DNA of 14,576 nt from the NCBI GenBank assembly GCA_017998735.1, contig JAGOCN010000006.1, positions 1 to 14,576 on the forward strand, read 5' to 3'. Positions 1 through 6,390 of the stretch are shown one piece after another (within the stretch, counting starts at the first letter, position 1; each line of letters begins with the position of its first letter). Source of the DNA: Giesbergeria sp. GTDB taxonomy: Bacteria; Pseudomonadota; Gammaproteobacteria; Burkholderiales; Burkholderiaceae_C. A program made the position numbers and the translations under genes. A model generated the notes under the pieces. That model had not been told where the DNA came from. It worked only from the letters and a program-made list of their open reading frames with translations, and searched no databases.

Positions 1-63
1 AAAGGCCGGCGCGGCACCCGTCACGAAGCCGGCGCGATTATAAATTGCGCTTTTGCGCCAGGG

Positions 64-1011
64 CTACTGGTGGACACCCTGGGCAGGGCGCACCAGCGTG
101 GACTTGCCAAACAGGCTCTCCAGCAAGTCCACCGCCAGTTCGGCGGTCTGGTTGCGGATGTCCAGCGCCGGGTTCAGCTCCATCAGGTCGAGCGATGCGA
201 GCTGGCCGCAGTCGGCCAGCATTTCCATGCACAGCTGCATTTCGCGGTAGGTCGGGCCGCCGCGCACCGGCGTGCCAACGCCGGGGGCCACCGCCGGGTC
301 CAGGCAGTCCAGGTCAAAACTCACATGCAGGTGCGTGCCGGCGTCCACCCCGGTCAGCGCCTGCTGCATGGCGCAGCGCATGCCGACCTCGTCGATGTGG
401 CGCATGTCATAGACCTCGATGCCATGCGCATGCACAAAGCGGCGCTCCTCGGCATCGACACTGCGCACGCCCAGCAGCGCCAGTTCGCCCGGCTGCAGCG
501 CGGTGCGGCCGGCCAGCGCCACCAAACCCGGCGGGCCTTCGCCCAGCAGGCACGCCACCGGCATGCCGTGCAGGTTGCCGCTGGGGCTGGTGGCGGGGGT
601 GTTGGCGTCGGCATGGGCGTCAAACCACAGCACCCGCAAGCGCTTGCCCTGCGCGCGGCAGTGCTGCGCGGCGGCGCTGATGGAGCCAATCGCCAGGCAG
701 TGGTCGCCGCCCATCAAGAGCGGCAGCCGCCCGGCGGCCAGTTCAGCCTGCACGGCGGCAAACACCGCTTCGTTCCAGGCGGTCACTTCCAGCAGGTGCC
801 GAAAACCCGCCTGCGCCGGCAGCTGGGGGTTGAACGGGCCGGGCAGGTTGCCGCAGTCGTGCACCGCCAGGCCCTCTGCCCGCAGCGCCTGTGCCAGCCC
901 GGCAATGCGCAGCGCGTCCGGCCCCAGGCTGGCGCCCAGCACGCTGGCGCCGACGTCGGTGGGCGCGCCGATCAGCGACACGGTTTTTGAAAGCGGTGCT
1001 TTTTCGGTCAT
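64..1011 (-). CDS. rocF: Arginase-family (ureohydrolase) enzyme, probable arginase
   Basis: A 315-residue protein with the complete binuclear manganese site of the ureohydrolase family: GGDH with His104, the DAHAD motif (Asp131, His133, Asp135), and SFDLDCLDP with Asp233 and Asp235. GNLHGMP supplies His148, equivalent to the catalytic histidine of arginases, and MELNP near the C-terminus is also typical. The expected reaction is arginine + water to ornithine + urea in the cytoplasm. Agmatinase or formimidoylglutamase activity cannot be excluded from motifs alone, although overall length and the SxxGNLHGMP loop favour arginase. The ATG start has AAGG 8 nt upstream. It lies 48 bp behind the TSUP permease on the same strand, so the two may be cotranscribed. 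Beyond the stop, positions 1-63 hold only a weak GCGC-AAAA-GCGC hairpin followed by AT-rich sequence, too weak to call a terminator. Confidence 0.88.
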   Translation of the reverse strand: MTEKAPLSKTVSLIGAPTDVGASVLGASLGPDALRIAGLAQALRAEGLAVHDCGNLPGPFNPQLPAQAGFRHLLEVTAWNEAVFAAVQAELAAGRLPLLMGGDHCLAIGSISAAAQHCRAQGKRLRVLWFDAHADANTPATSPSGNLHGMPVACLLGEGPPGLVALAGRTALQPGELALLGVRSVDAEERRFVHAHGIEVYDMRHIDEVGMRCAMQQALTGVDAGTHLHVSFDLDCLDPAVAPGVGTPVRGGPTYREMQLCMEMLADCGQLASLDLMELNPALDIRNQTAELAVDLLESLFGKSTLVRPAQGVHQ

Positions 1012-1059
1012 GGCGCAAGCCTTCTGTGGGCAGTGAAAAAGGAAGGGGCCGCGCTGCGG

Positions 1060-1818
1060 TCAGCGCACAAATCCATCGTAGCCCGTCTTCAGAATCAGCA
1101 CGCTGACCACAAAGATGAAGATGCCGCGCACAAAACCGGTGCCGTGTTTCAGTGCCATGTGCGTGCCCAGCACGCTGCCCACCACATTGGCCACGGCCAG
1201 CGGCAGCGCAAAGTGCCACCAGATGTGGCCCTTGGCAGAAAACAGGATCAGCGCCGCAATGTTGGTGGACACATTGAGCAGCTTGGCCGAGGCCGAAGCG
1301 TTCAGAAAGTCGTAGCCCAGCAGCCGCACAAACAGAAAGACAAAAAAGCTGCCAGTGCCGGGACCAAAAAACCCGTCGTAAAACCCGATGGTCACGCCGA
1401 TCAGGCTGGCCGCCACCCATTCGGCACGCCCGGAAAGGCGCGGCGCGTGGTGCCGGCCCAGCTCTTTTTTGGCCAGCGTGTAGCCCAGCACCGCCACCAG
1501 CACCAGCGGCAGCAGTTTGCGCAGAAAGTCGGGCGACAGCACCGTGACCGACCAAGCGCCGGCAAAGGCACCGACAAAGCCGCAGGCTGCTGCCGGCAGC
1601 ATCGCATGCCAGCGGATCTGCACGCGCCGGCTGTACTGCCAGGTGGCCATGGCGGTGCCCCAGACCGAACCGGCCTTGTTGGTGCCCAGCAGCGTGGCCG
1701 GCGGCGCGCCGGGAAAGGTGGCGAACAAGGCAGGCAGCAGGATCAGCCCGCCGCCGCCGACGATGGCGTCCACAAACCCGGCCAGCAGCGAGGCCAGCGT
1801 GACGATGATCCATTCCAT
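1060..1818 (-). CDS. TSUP (TauE/SafE, YfcA-like) family membrane permease
   Basis: A 252-residue, strongly hydrophobic protein with about eight predicted membrane segments. It has the internal duplication typical of the TSUP family: a first half opening with FVDAIVGGGGLILLPAL and a second half opening with GFYDGFFGPGTGSF, each a glycine-rich motif at a repeat start. Family members export or import small sulfur or carbon compounds such as sulfite, sulfoacetate or sulfolactate. The substrate here cannot be read from sequence. Its closest named relative in my judgement is E. coli YfcA. The ATG start gives a normal length, but its ribosome binding site is poor (GAAAGAA). It is followed by the arginase gene 48 bp downstream. 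The stretch upstream, 1819-2109, holds repeats rather than an obvious promoter. Confidence 0.85.
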   Translation of the reverse strand: MEWIIVTLASLLAGFVDAIVGGGGLILLPALFATFPGAPPATLLGTNKAGSVWGTAMATWQYSRRVQIRWHAMLPAAACGFVGAFAGAWSVTVLSPDFLRKLLPLVLVAVLGYTLAKKELGRHHAPRLSGRAEWVAASLIGVTIGFYDGFFGPGTGSFFVFLFVRLLGYDFLNASASAKLLNVSTNIAALILFSAKGHIWWHFALPLAVANVVGSVLGTHMALKHGTGFVRGIFIFVVSVLILKTGYDGFVR

Positions 1819-1881
1819 CAGCGGATTCTTTCATTGCGGGCGGGGTGATGGCGCGGTGTGAGCGCCCGATCGATGCACTTC

Positions 1882-1946
1882 AAAAATGCTATTAAAAATA
1901 TAGCTATCAGCGCACGCCCGTATTGCGCTGGAGGCTTATTTGGCAT
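1882..1946 (-). repeat. Interspersed intergenic repeat, copy 1
   Basis: Read on the minus strand this segment runs GCCTCCAGCGC, then GTGCGCTG, then TATTTTTAATAGCA, the same order of blocks as copies at 5226-5292 and 10377-10445. It holds a 7-bp stem (1908-1914 with 1924-1930, CAGCGCA/TGCGCTG), followed on the minus strand by an AT-rich, T-rich tract. It sits downstream of rsmI and upstream of the TSUP gene, and faces away from the 3' end of rsmI. This copy is more diverged from the other two than they are from each other. Confidence 0.6.
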
Positions 1947-2018
1947 GATTTTATTCATGCCTCAGACACGGTGCAGCAGTGTGCCTGCAAAGCAAAAGCT
2001 GCGTGCTTTGGTTCCGGG

Positions 2019-2070
2019 ATGGGGGTCAGAGCCCGAGTTTCGCTGCGCGAAATCGGGATCTGACCCCCAT
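2019..2070. repeat. REP-like near-perfect palindrome
   Basis: The left arm (2019-2043) begins ATGGGGGTCAGAG and continues CCCGAGTTTCGC. The right arm (2046-2070) ends ATCTGACCCCCAT. The arms are complementary except for one substitution and one extra base, with a TGC turn between TTTCGC and GCGAAA. An outer 8-bp pair, GCAAAGCA (1986-1993) with TGCTTTGC (2085-2092), extends the symmetry. It begins 40 bp past the rsmI stop, where it could end or stabilise the transcript. The GGGGTCAGATC core resembles palindromes that I recall near RAYT (REP-associated tyrosine transposase) genes in Burkholderiales. No transposase is in this window. Confidence 0.75.
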
Positions 2071-2109
2071 GCCTGCGCCGTGCCTGCTTTGCCTGCACGC
2101 TGTCCAGGC

Positions 2110-3108
2110 TCAGCGCGCTGCAGCGCTTTCGCTGCCTTTTTCTTTGCCCCCTTTAGTGCCCCCGCTGCCTTGGGCGCCCGCACTGCGGCGCAGCGCCAGC
2201 GCCCGGTCGTACAGCGCATTGCGCGGCGCGCCGGTGATGTCGGCGGCCAGCCGCACCGCGCTTTTCATTGGCAGGTCGGCGGCCAGCAGCAGCTGCAGCA
2301 CACGCAGGGTTTCGGCATCGCTTTCGCCCTCTGCCGGCAGCGGGGCCGGGTGCAGCAGCACGACAAATTCGCCCCGGCTGCGCTGCGGCGCGCCGGCCAG
2401 CCAGGCGGGCAGTGCCTCGGCCGGGTGGGTGGTGATGTCTTCAAACTGCTTGGTGATCTCGCGCGCCAGTGTCACCGGACGCTGGCCCAGCACGGCCAGC
2501 GCCTCTGCCAGCTCATGGATGCGGTGCGGCGCTTCCAGCAGCACCACGCAGCGCGGCTCGCGCGCCAGGCGCTGCACGGCGCTGGCGCGCTCGGCGGCTT
2601 TCACCGGCAGGAAGCCGGCAAACACAAAGCCGCCCGCATCGTGCGCGCCGCTGGCGGCCACCGCGCCGGCCACGCTCAGCGCCGCCGTGATGCTGCTGGC
2701 GCCGGGCAGCGGCACCACGCGCAGGCCGGCGGCGCGCACGGCGGCGGCCAGGCGTGCACCGGGGTCGCTCACGCCGGGCGTGCCGGCGTCGCTCACATAC
2801 ACCACGCGCTGGCCGGCCTGCAGGCGCGCCACCACGGTCTGGGCCGCCTCAAGCTCGTTGTGCTGGTGCAGCGCCAGCAGCTGCGCGCCAGGCCGCTCAA
2901 TGCCATAAGCGCGCAAGAGCGCCTGGGTGTGGCGCGTGTCCTCGCAGGCCAGCGTGTCGGCCAGCTGCAGCACATGCAGGGCACGCAGCGTGATGTCGGC
3001 CAGGTTGCCAATCGGCGTGGCCACCACGTAGAGTGCGCCCACCGGGTACTGCTGCGTGGCCGCCGCGTCGCGTGCGGCCCCGAGGGCGGAAACGAAAGAG
3101 GCACTCAA
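2110..3108 (-). CDS. rsmI: 16S rRNA (cytidine1402-2'-O)-methyltransferase RsmI
   Basis: A 332-residue SAM-dependent tetrapyrrole-methylase-fold enzyme that 2'-O-methylates C1402 in the decoding centre of 16S rRNA. Family motifs appear in order: YVVATPIGNLADITLRAL (about 27-44), CEDTRHT (55-61), VSDAGTPGVSDPG (105-117), PLPGAS (133-138), GFLP (165-168), EAPHR (192-196) and REITKQFEDI (216-225). The C-terminal part (about 270-305) matches the helical RsmI tail, followed by about 25 low-complexity residues not present in E. coli. The start is a TTG: AAGGA (3118-3122) lies 9 nt upstream, and this adds about 24 residues before the conserved core. The next internal candidates would cut close to the core. 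The TTG shares base 3108 with the ATG of yraN on the other strand. Confidence 0.93.
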   Translation of the reverse strand: MSASFVSALGAARDAAATQQYPVGALYVVATPIGNLADITLRALHVLQLADTLACEDTRHTQALLRAYGIERPGAQLLALHQHNELEAAQTVVARLQAGQRVVYVSDAGTPGVSDPGARLAAAVRAAGLRVVPLPGASSITAALSVAGAVAASGAHDAGGFVFAGFLPVKAAERASAVQRLAREPRCVVLLEAPHRIHELAEALAVLGQRPVTLAREITKQFEDITTHPAEALPAWLAGAPQRSRGEFVVLLHPAPLPAEGESDAETLRVLQLLLAADLPMKSAVRLAADITGAPRNALYDRALALRRSAGAQGSGGTKGGKEKGSESAAAR

Positions 3109-3563
3109 TGGGTTTTTTCCTTGCTAGAAAGCCGAAGCAGACGGGTGTGCAGGACGCGGCAGCAGCTGCCGTGCCGGCCACCCCCGGCGCCAGAACCGCC
3201 ACCACACGCCAGCGCGGCAATGCCGCCGAAGACGCGGCGCTGGCGCACCTGCAGGCGGCCGGTCTGCAGCTGCTGGAGCGCAATTATCGAACCCCTGGGC
3301 GCGGCGGCGGCGAGATCGACCTGATTGTGCGCGAGCGCGGCAGGGGTGGCACGCTGGTGTTTGTCGAAGTGCGCAGCCGCGCCAGCCGTGCCTTTGGCGG
3401 CGCCGGCGCCAGCATTGGCAGCACCAAGCAGCGGCGCATCGTGCTGGCGGCGCGCCACTATTTGCAGCGCTTTGGCAGCGCGCCGCCGCCGTGCCGTTTC
3501 GACGCGGTGCTGGTCGATGGCAGTGGGCTGGAGTGGCTGCGCGCGGCTTTCGATGCCGGCTGA
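3108..3563 (+). CDS. yraN: YraN family (UPF0102) nuclease-fold protein
   Basis: A 151-residue member of the UPF0102/YraN family, which has an endonuclease-like fold related to RecB and Holliday-junction resolvases. The biological role is unsettled. Recognisable parts are RQRGNAAEDAALAHL (Glu41), RNYRTPGRGGGEIDLIV (Glu69, Asp71) and VFVEVRSR (Glu87), which together form the acidic active-site pattern. The usual lysine of the VEVK motif is arginine here. The reading frame is open back to 3033, but I place the start at ATG 3108 because GAGG lies 6 nt upstream and family length fits. Any promoter must lie inside rsmI. TTGCCA (3005-3010) with TAGAGT (3029-3034) at 18-bp spacing is a weak candidate. 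E. coli has the same neighbours (rsmI, yraN, diaA, dolP), with lpoA between rsmI and yraN. That gene is missing here. Confidence 0.88.
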   Translation: MGFFLARKPKQTGVQDAAAAAVPATPGARTATTRQRGNAAEDAALAHLQAAGLQLLERNYRTPGRGGGEIDLIVRERGRGGTLVFVEVRSRASRAFGGAGASIGSTKQRRIVLAARHYLQRFGSAPPPCRFDAVLVDGSGLEWLRAAFDAG

Positions 3564-3686
3564 ACGCGCCCGGCCACCGCTGCCATGCCGGCGCTGGCCC
3601 GCCCACCCTGGCCGCCCTGGCCCGACCGGCCTGCAGCGCACGCCAGCCATGTACGGTTTGCTACCAAATTTGTAACACCGCGCGGG

Positions 3687-3692
3687 TATCAT
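3687..3692 (+). promoter_or_regulatory. Candidate -10 element for diaA, implying a leaderless start
   Basis: TATCAT matches the sigma-70 -10 consensus at five of six positions and ends 8 nt before the diaA ATG at 3701, so transcription would begin within a base or two of the start codon. There is no Shine-Dalgarno sequence upstream of that ATG, which fits a leaderless message. No good -35 is present at 16-18 bp spacing. TTGCTA at 3658-3663 is 23 bp away, too far. Confidence 0.3.
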
Positions 3693-3700
3693 CAGCGCCC

Positions 3701-4324
3701 ATGCTTGAACAACGCATCCAACAGCACTTCATCGACAGCGCCGACCTGAACTACCAGGCCGCCCAGGCGCTGGGCAAACCGATTGCCGACGCCGTGCAGG
3801 CGGTGCTGGCCTGCATCACCAGCGGCGGCAAGGTGCTGGCCTGCGGCGATGGCGCCTCGGCCTTGCAGGCGCAGCAGTTCGCCGCTTTCTGCGTTGCCGG
3901 TTTCGAGCGCGAGCGCCCCGAGCTGGCGGCCCTGGCGCTGTCCGGCAGCGCCGCCCTGGCCGCGCCCCTGCCCGGCAGCACCAGCCACCACCCCCTCAGC
4001 GGCAGTCCCGATGCCGCCCAGCCGCTGGCGCGCCAGGTGCGCGCACTGGGCCAGGCGGGCGACCTGCTGCTGGTGGTGTCGGTGCAGGGCCAGGACGTGG
4101 GCCTGCTGGCCGCCGTGCAGGCCGCGCACGAACGCGACATGACGGTGGTGCTGCTGGGCGGGCGCAGCGGCGGCGCGCTGGCGGCGCTGGTGCGCGAAAC
4201 CGACGTGCTGCTGTGCGTGCCGCACGACCGGGCGGCGCGCGTGCGCGAAGTGCACGGCCTGGTGCTGCACTGCCTGTGCGACGGCGTGGACGCGCAATTG
4301 TTTGGTGAACAGGAGAACCCGTGA
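3701..4324 (+). CDS. diaA: SIS-domain protein of the DiaA/GmhA family, probable DiaA
   Basis: A 207-residue single SIS (sugar isomerase) domain protein. The DiaA/GmhA hallmarks are visible but altered: CGDGASALQAQQFAAFCVAGFERERPEL (about 48-75) stands for the usual GNGGSAADAQHFAAE-V-RFERERP, and REVHGLVLHCLCDGVDAQLF (182-201) closes the fold. The second sugar-phosphate loop, usually a SGNSPNV-type sequence, reads VVSVQGQDVGLL (125-136), and residues 90-108 (with STSHHP) replace the usual NDYGFE segment. In E. coli DiaA binds DnaA and promotes timely replication initiation. GmhA makes heptose phosphate for LPS. The position between yraN and dolP points to DiaA, and the degraded sugar loops fit a binding rather than catalytic role. 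The ATG at 3701 has no ribosome binding site. The stop overlaps the next start (TGATG), so the two genes are probably translationally coupled. Confidence 0.8.
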   Translation: MLEQRIQQHFIDSADLNYQAAQALGKPIADAVQAVLACITSGGKVLACGDGASALQAQQFAAFCVAGFERERPELAALALSGSAALAAPLPGSTSHHPLSGSPDAAQPLARQVRALGQAGDLLLVVSVQGQDVGLLAAVQAAHERDMTVVLLGGRSGGALAALVRETDVLLCVPHDRAARVREVHGLVLHCLCDGVDAQLFGEQENP

Positions 4325-5160
4325 TGAGTTTTGGTTTCAGCCCCCGTGAACATGCCCTGCCCACAGCCTCCGGGCGCAGCCCTGCGGCGCGTGCCGCCTG
4401 CGCGCTGCTGGCCGCTGCCGCCCTGGGCACCGGCCTGGCGGGGTGCTTTCCGCTGGTGGTGGGCGGCGTGGCCGTGGGCAGCCTGATGGTGGCCGACCGG
4501 CGCACCGCCGGCGTGCAGGTCGAGGACGAAGGCACCGAGCTGCGTGCAGTCAACCGCATCTACAACGAGCTTGGCGACCAGCTGCATGTCAACGTCACCA
4601 GCTACAACCGCGTGGTGCTGCTGACCGGCGAGGTGCCGCGCGCCGACCTGATTTCCACCGTCGAGGGCATCGTGAAGGCGTCGGGCAATGTGCGCTCGCT
4701 GGTCAACGAACTGGTGGTGGCGCCCAAGACATCGCTGCCGCAGCGCTCCAACGACACCTTCATCACCGGCAAGGTGCGCGCCAGTCTGCTGGACGCCAAG
4801 GACATTGCGGCCAGCTCTTTCAAGGTGGTGACCGAGCGCGGCGTGGTCTACCTGATGGGCACGGTGAGCGAGCGCGAAGCGCGCCGCGCCACCTCCATTG
4901 CACGCGGCGTCGATGGCGTGCGCAAGGTGGTGCGGGTGTTTGAAATGCTGAGCGAAGAAGAGCTGGTGCGCCTGAGCGCCCCGCGCCCGGCCCCGGTCAG
5001 CAGCGATGCCGCGCCAGCGCCGTCCTCCGCTTCGGCTCCGCCGGCCACGCCCGGCGCCGTGGTGCCGGTGCCGCTGGCGCCACTGCCCCCGGCAGCACCG
5101 GCTGCGCCGCAGAACAGCGGCGTGGTCACCAGCCCGGTGACCACCAGCCCGCTGCGCTGA
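4324..5160 (+). CDS. dolP: Dual BON-domain outer-membrane lipoprotein DolP (YraP)
   Basis: A 278-residue lipoprotein precursor. The signal peptide ends in the lipobox LAGC with Cys41 as the lipidated residue. Two BON domains follow, roughly 66-134 (LHVNVTSYNRVVLLTGEV) and 140-208 (NDTFITGKVRASLL then KVVTERGVVYLMGTVSEREA), closely parallel to E. coli DolP, which binds anionic phospholipid at the division site and supports outer-membrane integrity. E. coli DolP is about 191 residues. The excess is an unusual Pro/Ala/Ser/Val-rich tail from about 218 to 278, probably disordered. The ATG at 4324 is favoured because AGGAG lies 8 nt upstream (4311-4315) and its first base is the last base of the diaA stop. 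A GTG directly before it at 4321 is the only rival. Confidence 0.9.
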   Translation: MSFGFSPREHALPTASGRSPAARAACALLAAAALGTGLAGCFPLVVGGVAVGSLMVADRRTAGVQVEDEGTELRAVNRIYNELGDQLHVNVTSYNRVVLLTGEVPRADLISTVEGIVKASGNVRSLVNELVVAPKTSLPQRSNDTFITGKVRASLLDAKDIAASSFKVVTERGVVYLMGTVSEREARRATSIARGVDGVRKVVRVFEMLSEEELVRLSAPRPAPVSSDAAPAPSSASAPPATPGAVVPVPLAPLPPAAPAAPQNSGVVTSPVTTSPLR

Positions 5161-5168
5161 GGCAGTTT

Positions 5169-5188
5169 CTGGCTGGCTGGCTGGCTGG
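5169..5188. repeat. CTGG tetranucleotide microsatellite downstream of dolP
   Basis: Five CTGG units in a row, starting 8 bp past the dolP stop. The stretch GTTTCTGGCTGGCTGGCTG that contains it recurs exactly at 10278-10296, downstream of yggS. In both places it lies upstream of a copy of the interspersed repeat in the same orientation. Confidence 0.7.
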
Positions 5189-5225
5189 CAGGGCACAGGG
5201 CCGGCGTCCTGTCTTCGGCAGACCC

Positions 5226-5292
5226 GGATTACAGGCAAAAACTGCCTCCAGCCCATGCCCAGCCTGCGCCAGCAGCTCCTTTTTCAATAGCA
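5226..5292 (+). repeat. Interspersed intergenic repeat, copy 2
   Basis: From GGCAAAAA (5234) to CAATAGCA (5292) this copy aligns without gaps to 10387-10445, with about six mismatches in 59 positions by eye. A shared GGATTA lies a few bases further left. Landmarks are TGCCTCCAGC, TGCGCCAGCAGCTCC and a T-tract followed by AATAGCA. It sits in the convergent gap between dolP (plus) and the reductase gene (minus), pointing away from dolP. Confidence 0.75.
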
Positions 5293-5323
5293 AAAAACAC
5301 CTGCTTCGTGCCGCTGGTCCCGC

Positions 5324-6301
5324 TCAGCGCAAACGCTGAACCAGGCTGGAGGTGTCCCAGCGCTGGCCGCCCATGCGCTGCAGGTCGGCATAAAACTGGT
5401 CCACCAGCGCGGTGACCGGCAGCTGGGCGCCGTTGTGGCGCGCTTCGTCCAGCACCAGGCCCAGGTCCTTGCGCATCAGGTCCACGGCAAAGCCCAGATC
5501 GAACTGACTGGCCAGCATGGTCGGGCCGCGCTGCTGCATCTGCCAGCTTTGCGCTGCGCCCTGGCCAATGGCGCCCAGCACCTGCGCCATGTCCAGCCCG
5601 GCTTTTTCGCCAAAGGCCAGCCCTTCGGCCAGGCCCTGCAGCAGGCCGACCACGCAGATCTGGTTGACCATCTTGGCCAGCTGGCCGGCGCCGCTGCCGC
5701 CCAGCAAGGTGCAGGCACGGGCATAGGCTTGCAGCACCGGCGCGGCCACCGCAAAGGCGGCCGGGTCGCCACCGCACAGCACCGTCAGCTGGCCGTTTTG
5801 CGCCCCTGCCTGCCCGCCTGAAACCGGCGCATCGACAAAATGCAGCCCCAGCGTGCGCGCCGCCCTGTGCAGTTCGCGCGCCACTTCGGCCGAAGCGGTG
5901 GTGTGGTCCACAAAGACGGCGCCCGGCTCCATGCCGGCAAAGGCGCCGTCCGCGCCCAGCGTGACCGAGCGCAGGTCGTCGTCGTTGCCGACGCAGCAAA
6001 ACACCAGCGCCGCGCCATGGGCTGCCAGGCGCGGGGTTTCCGCGTGTTTTACGGCCCCGGCGCTTGCGTGCTGTGCACACCATGCCATGGATTTTGCGGT
6101 AGTGCGGTTGTACACCGTGACCTGGTGCCCGGCGCGCGCCAGGTGGGCAGCCATGGGCGCGCCCATGACGCCCAGGCCCAGGAAAGCGACTTTTTGCGGT
6201 GCAGCGGCCTTTGCCTTGCCGGCGTCTGCGGTGGCGGCGTGGTCAGCGGGTGCAGGAGCGGCTGGAGCAGCGGCTGGGGGAGTGGAAGCTGGGGTGTTCA
6301 T
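5324..6301 (-). CDS. NAD(P)-dependent beta-hydroxyacid dehydrogenase (3-hydroxyisobutyrate dehydrogenase / tartronate semialdehyde reductase type)
   Basis: A 325-residue protein of the 3-hydroxyisobutyrate dehydrogenase family, which oxidises or reduces small 3-hydroxyacids with NAD(P). An N-terminal Rossmann fold carries VAFLGLGVMGAPMAAHLARAG with the glycine motif GLGVMG at 42-47. The substrate motif DAPVSGG is at 157-163. The catalytic lysine is Lys210 in GQLAKMVNQ with Asn213. The C-terminal helical domain follows. The exact substrate (3-hydroxyisobutyrate, tartronate semialdehyde, succinic semialdehyde) cannot be told from sequence. The first 37 residues are an Ala/Pro-rich extension before the fold. 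The ATG at 6301 is chosen because a perfect AGGAGGT (6312-6318) lies 10 nt upstream. A GTG at 6313 in the same frame overlaps that sequence and is unlikely. The gene stands alone, separated from pilU by a terminator. Confidence 0.85.
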   Translation of the reverse strand: MNTPASTPPAAAPAAPAPADHAATADAGKAKAAAPQKVAFLGLGVMGAPMAAHLARAGHQVTVYNRTTAKSMAWCAQHASAGAVKHAETPRLAAHGAALVFCCVGNDDDLRSVTLGADGAFAGMEPGAVFVDHTTASAEVARELHRAARTLGLHFVDAPVSGGQAGAQNGQLTVLCGGDPAAFAVAAPVLQAYARACTLLGGSGAGQLAKMVNQICVVGLLQGLAEGLAFGEKAGLDMAQVLGAIGQGAAQSWQMQQRGPTMLASQFDLGFAVDLMRKDLGLVLDEARHNGAQLPVTALVDQFYADLQRMGGQRWDTSSLVQRLR

Positions 6302-6311
6302 GGCGCGGTGC

Positions 6312-6318
6312 ACCTCCT
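6312..6318 (-). promoter_or_regulatory. Consensus ribosome binding site that fixes the start of the reductase gene
   Basis: AGGAGGT on the minus strand, 10 nt before the ATG at 6301. It overlaps the alternative in-frame GTG at 6313 and so argues against that start. The T-run of the pilU terminator ends just upstream of it. Confidence 0.7.
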
Positions 6319-6319
6319 G

Positions 6320-6360
6320 AAAAAGGCAAAGGCGCCACTGTACGCCGCAGCGCCTTTGCC
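6320..6360 (-). terminator. Intrinsic terminator downstream of pilU
   Basis: On the minus strand a perfect 11-bp stem (GGCAAAGGCGC at 6350-6360 paired with GCGCCTTTGCC at 6325-6335), a 14-nt loop, then five T (6320-6324). It starts 30 bp beyond the pilU stop and separates the pilus genes from the reductase gene. Confidence 0.88.
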
Positions 6361-6390
6361 GTGCCCCGGCCGCAGCCCCGGTCGCAGCCG

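Noticed and set aside
1..63. A terminator or promoter after the arginase gene
   Set aside because: The GCGC-AAAA-GCGC stem is only 4 bp and the TATAAT-like word has no partner -35 or visible gene.
1858..3324. A 488-codon open frame on the plus strand over rsmI
   Set aside because: It runs antisense through the repeats and rsmI, has no domain and has the Arg/Ala/His-rich composition typical of shadow frames in GC-rich DNA. The real gene is on the other strand.
6302..6313. GTG at 6313 as start of the reductase gene
   Set aside because: It overlaps the AGGAGGT ribosome binding site that serves the ATG at 6301.
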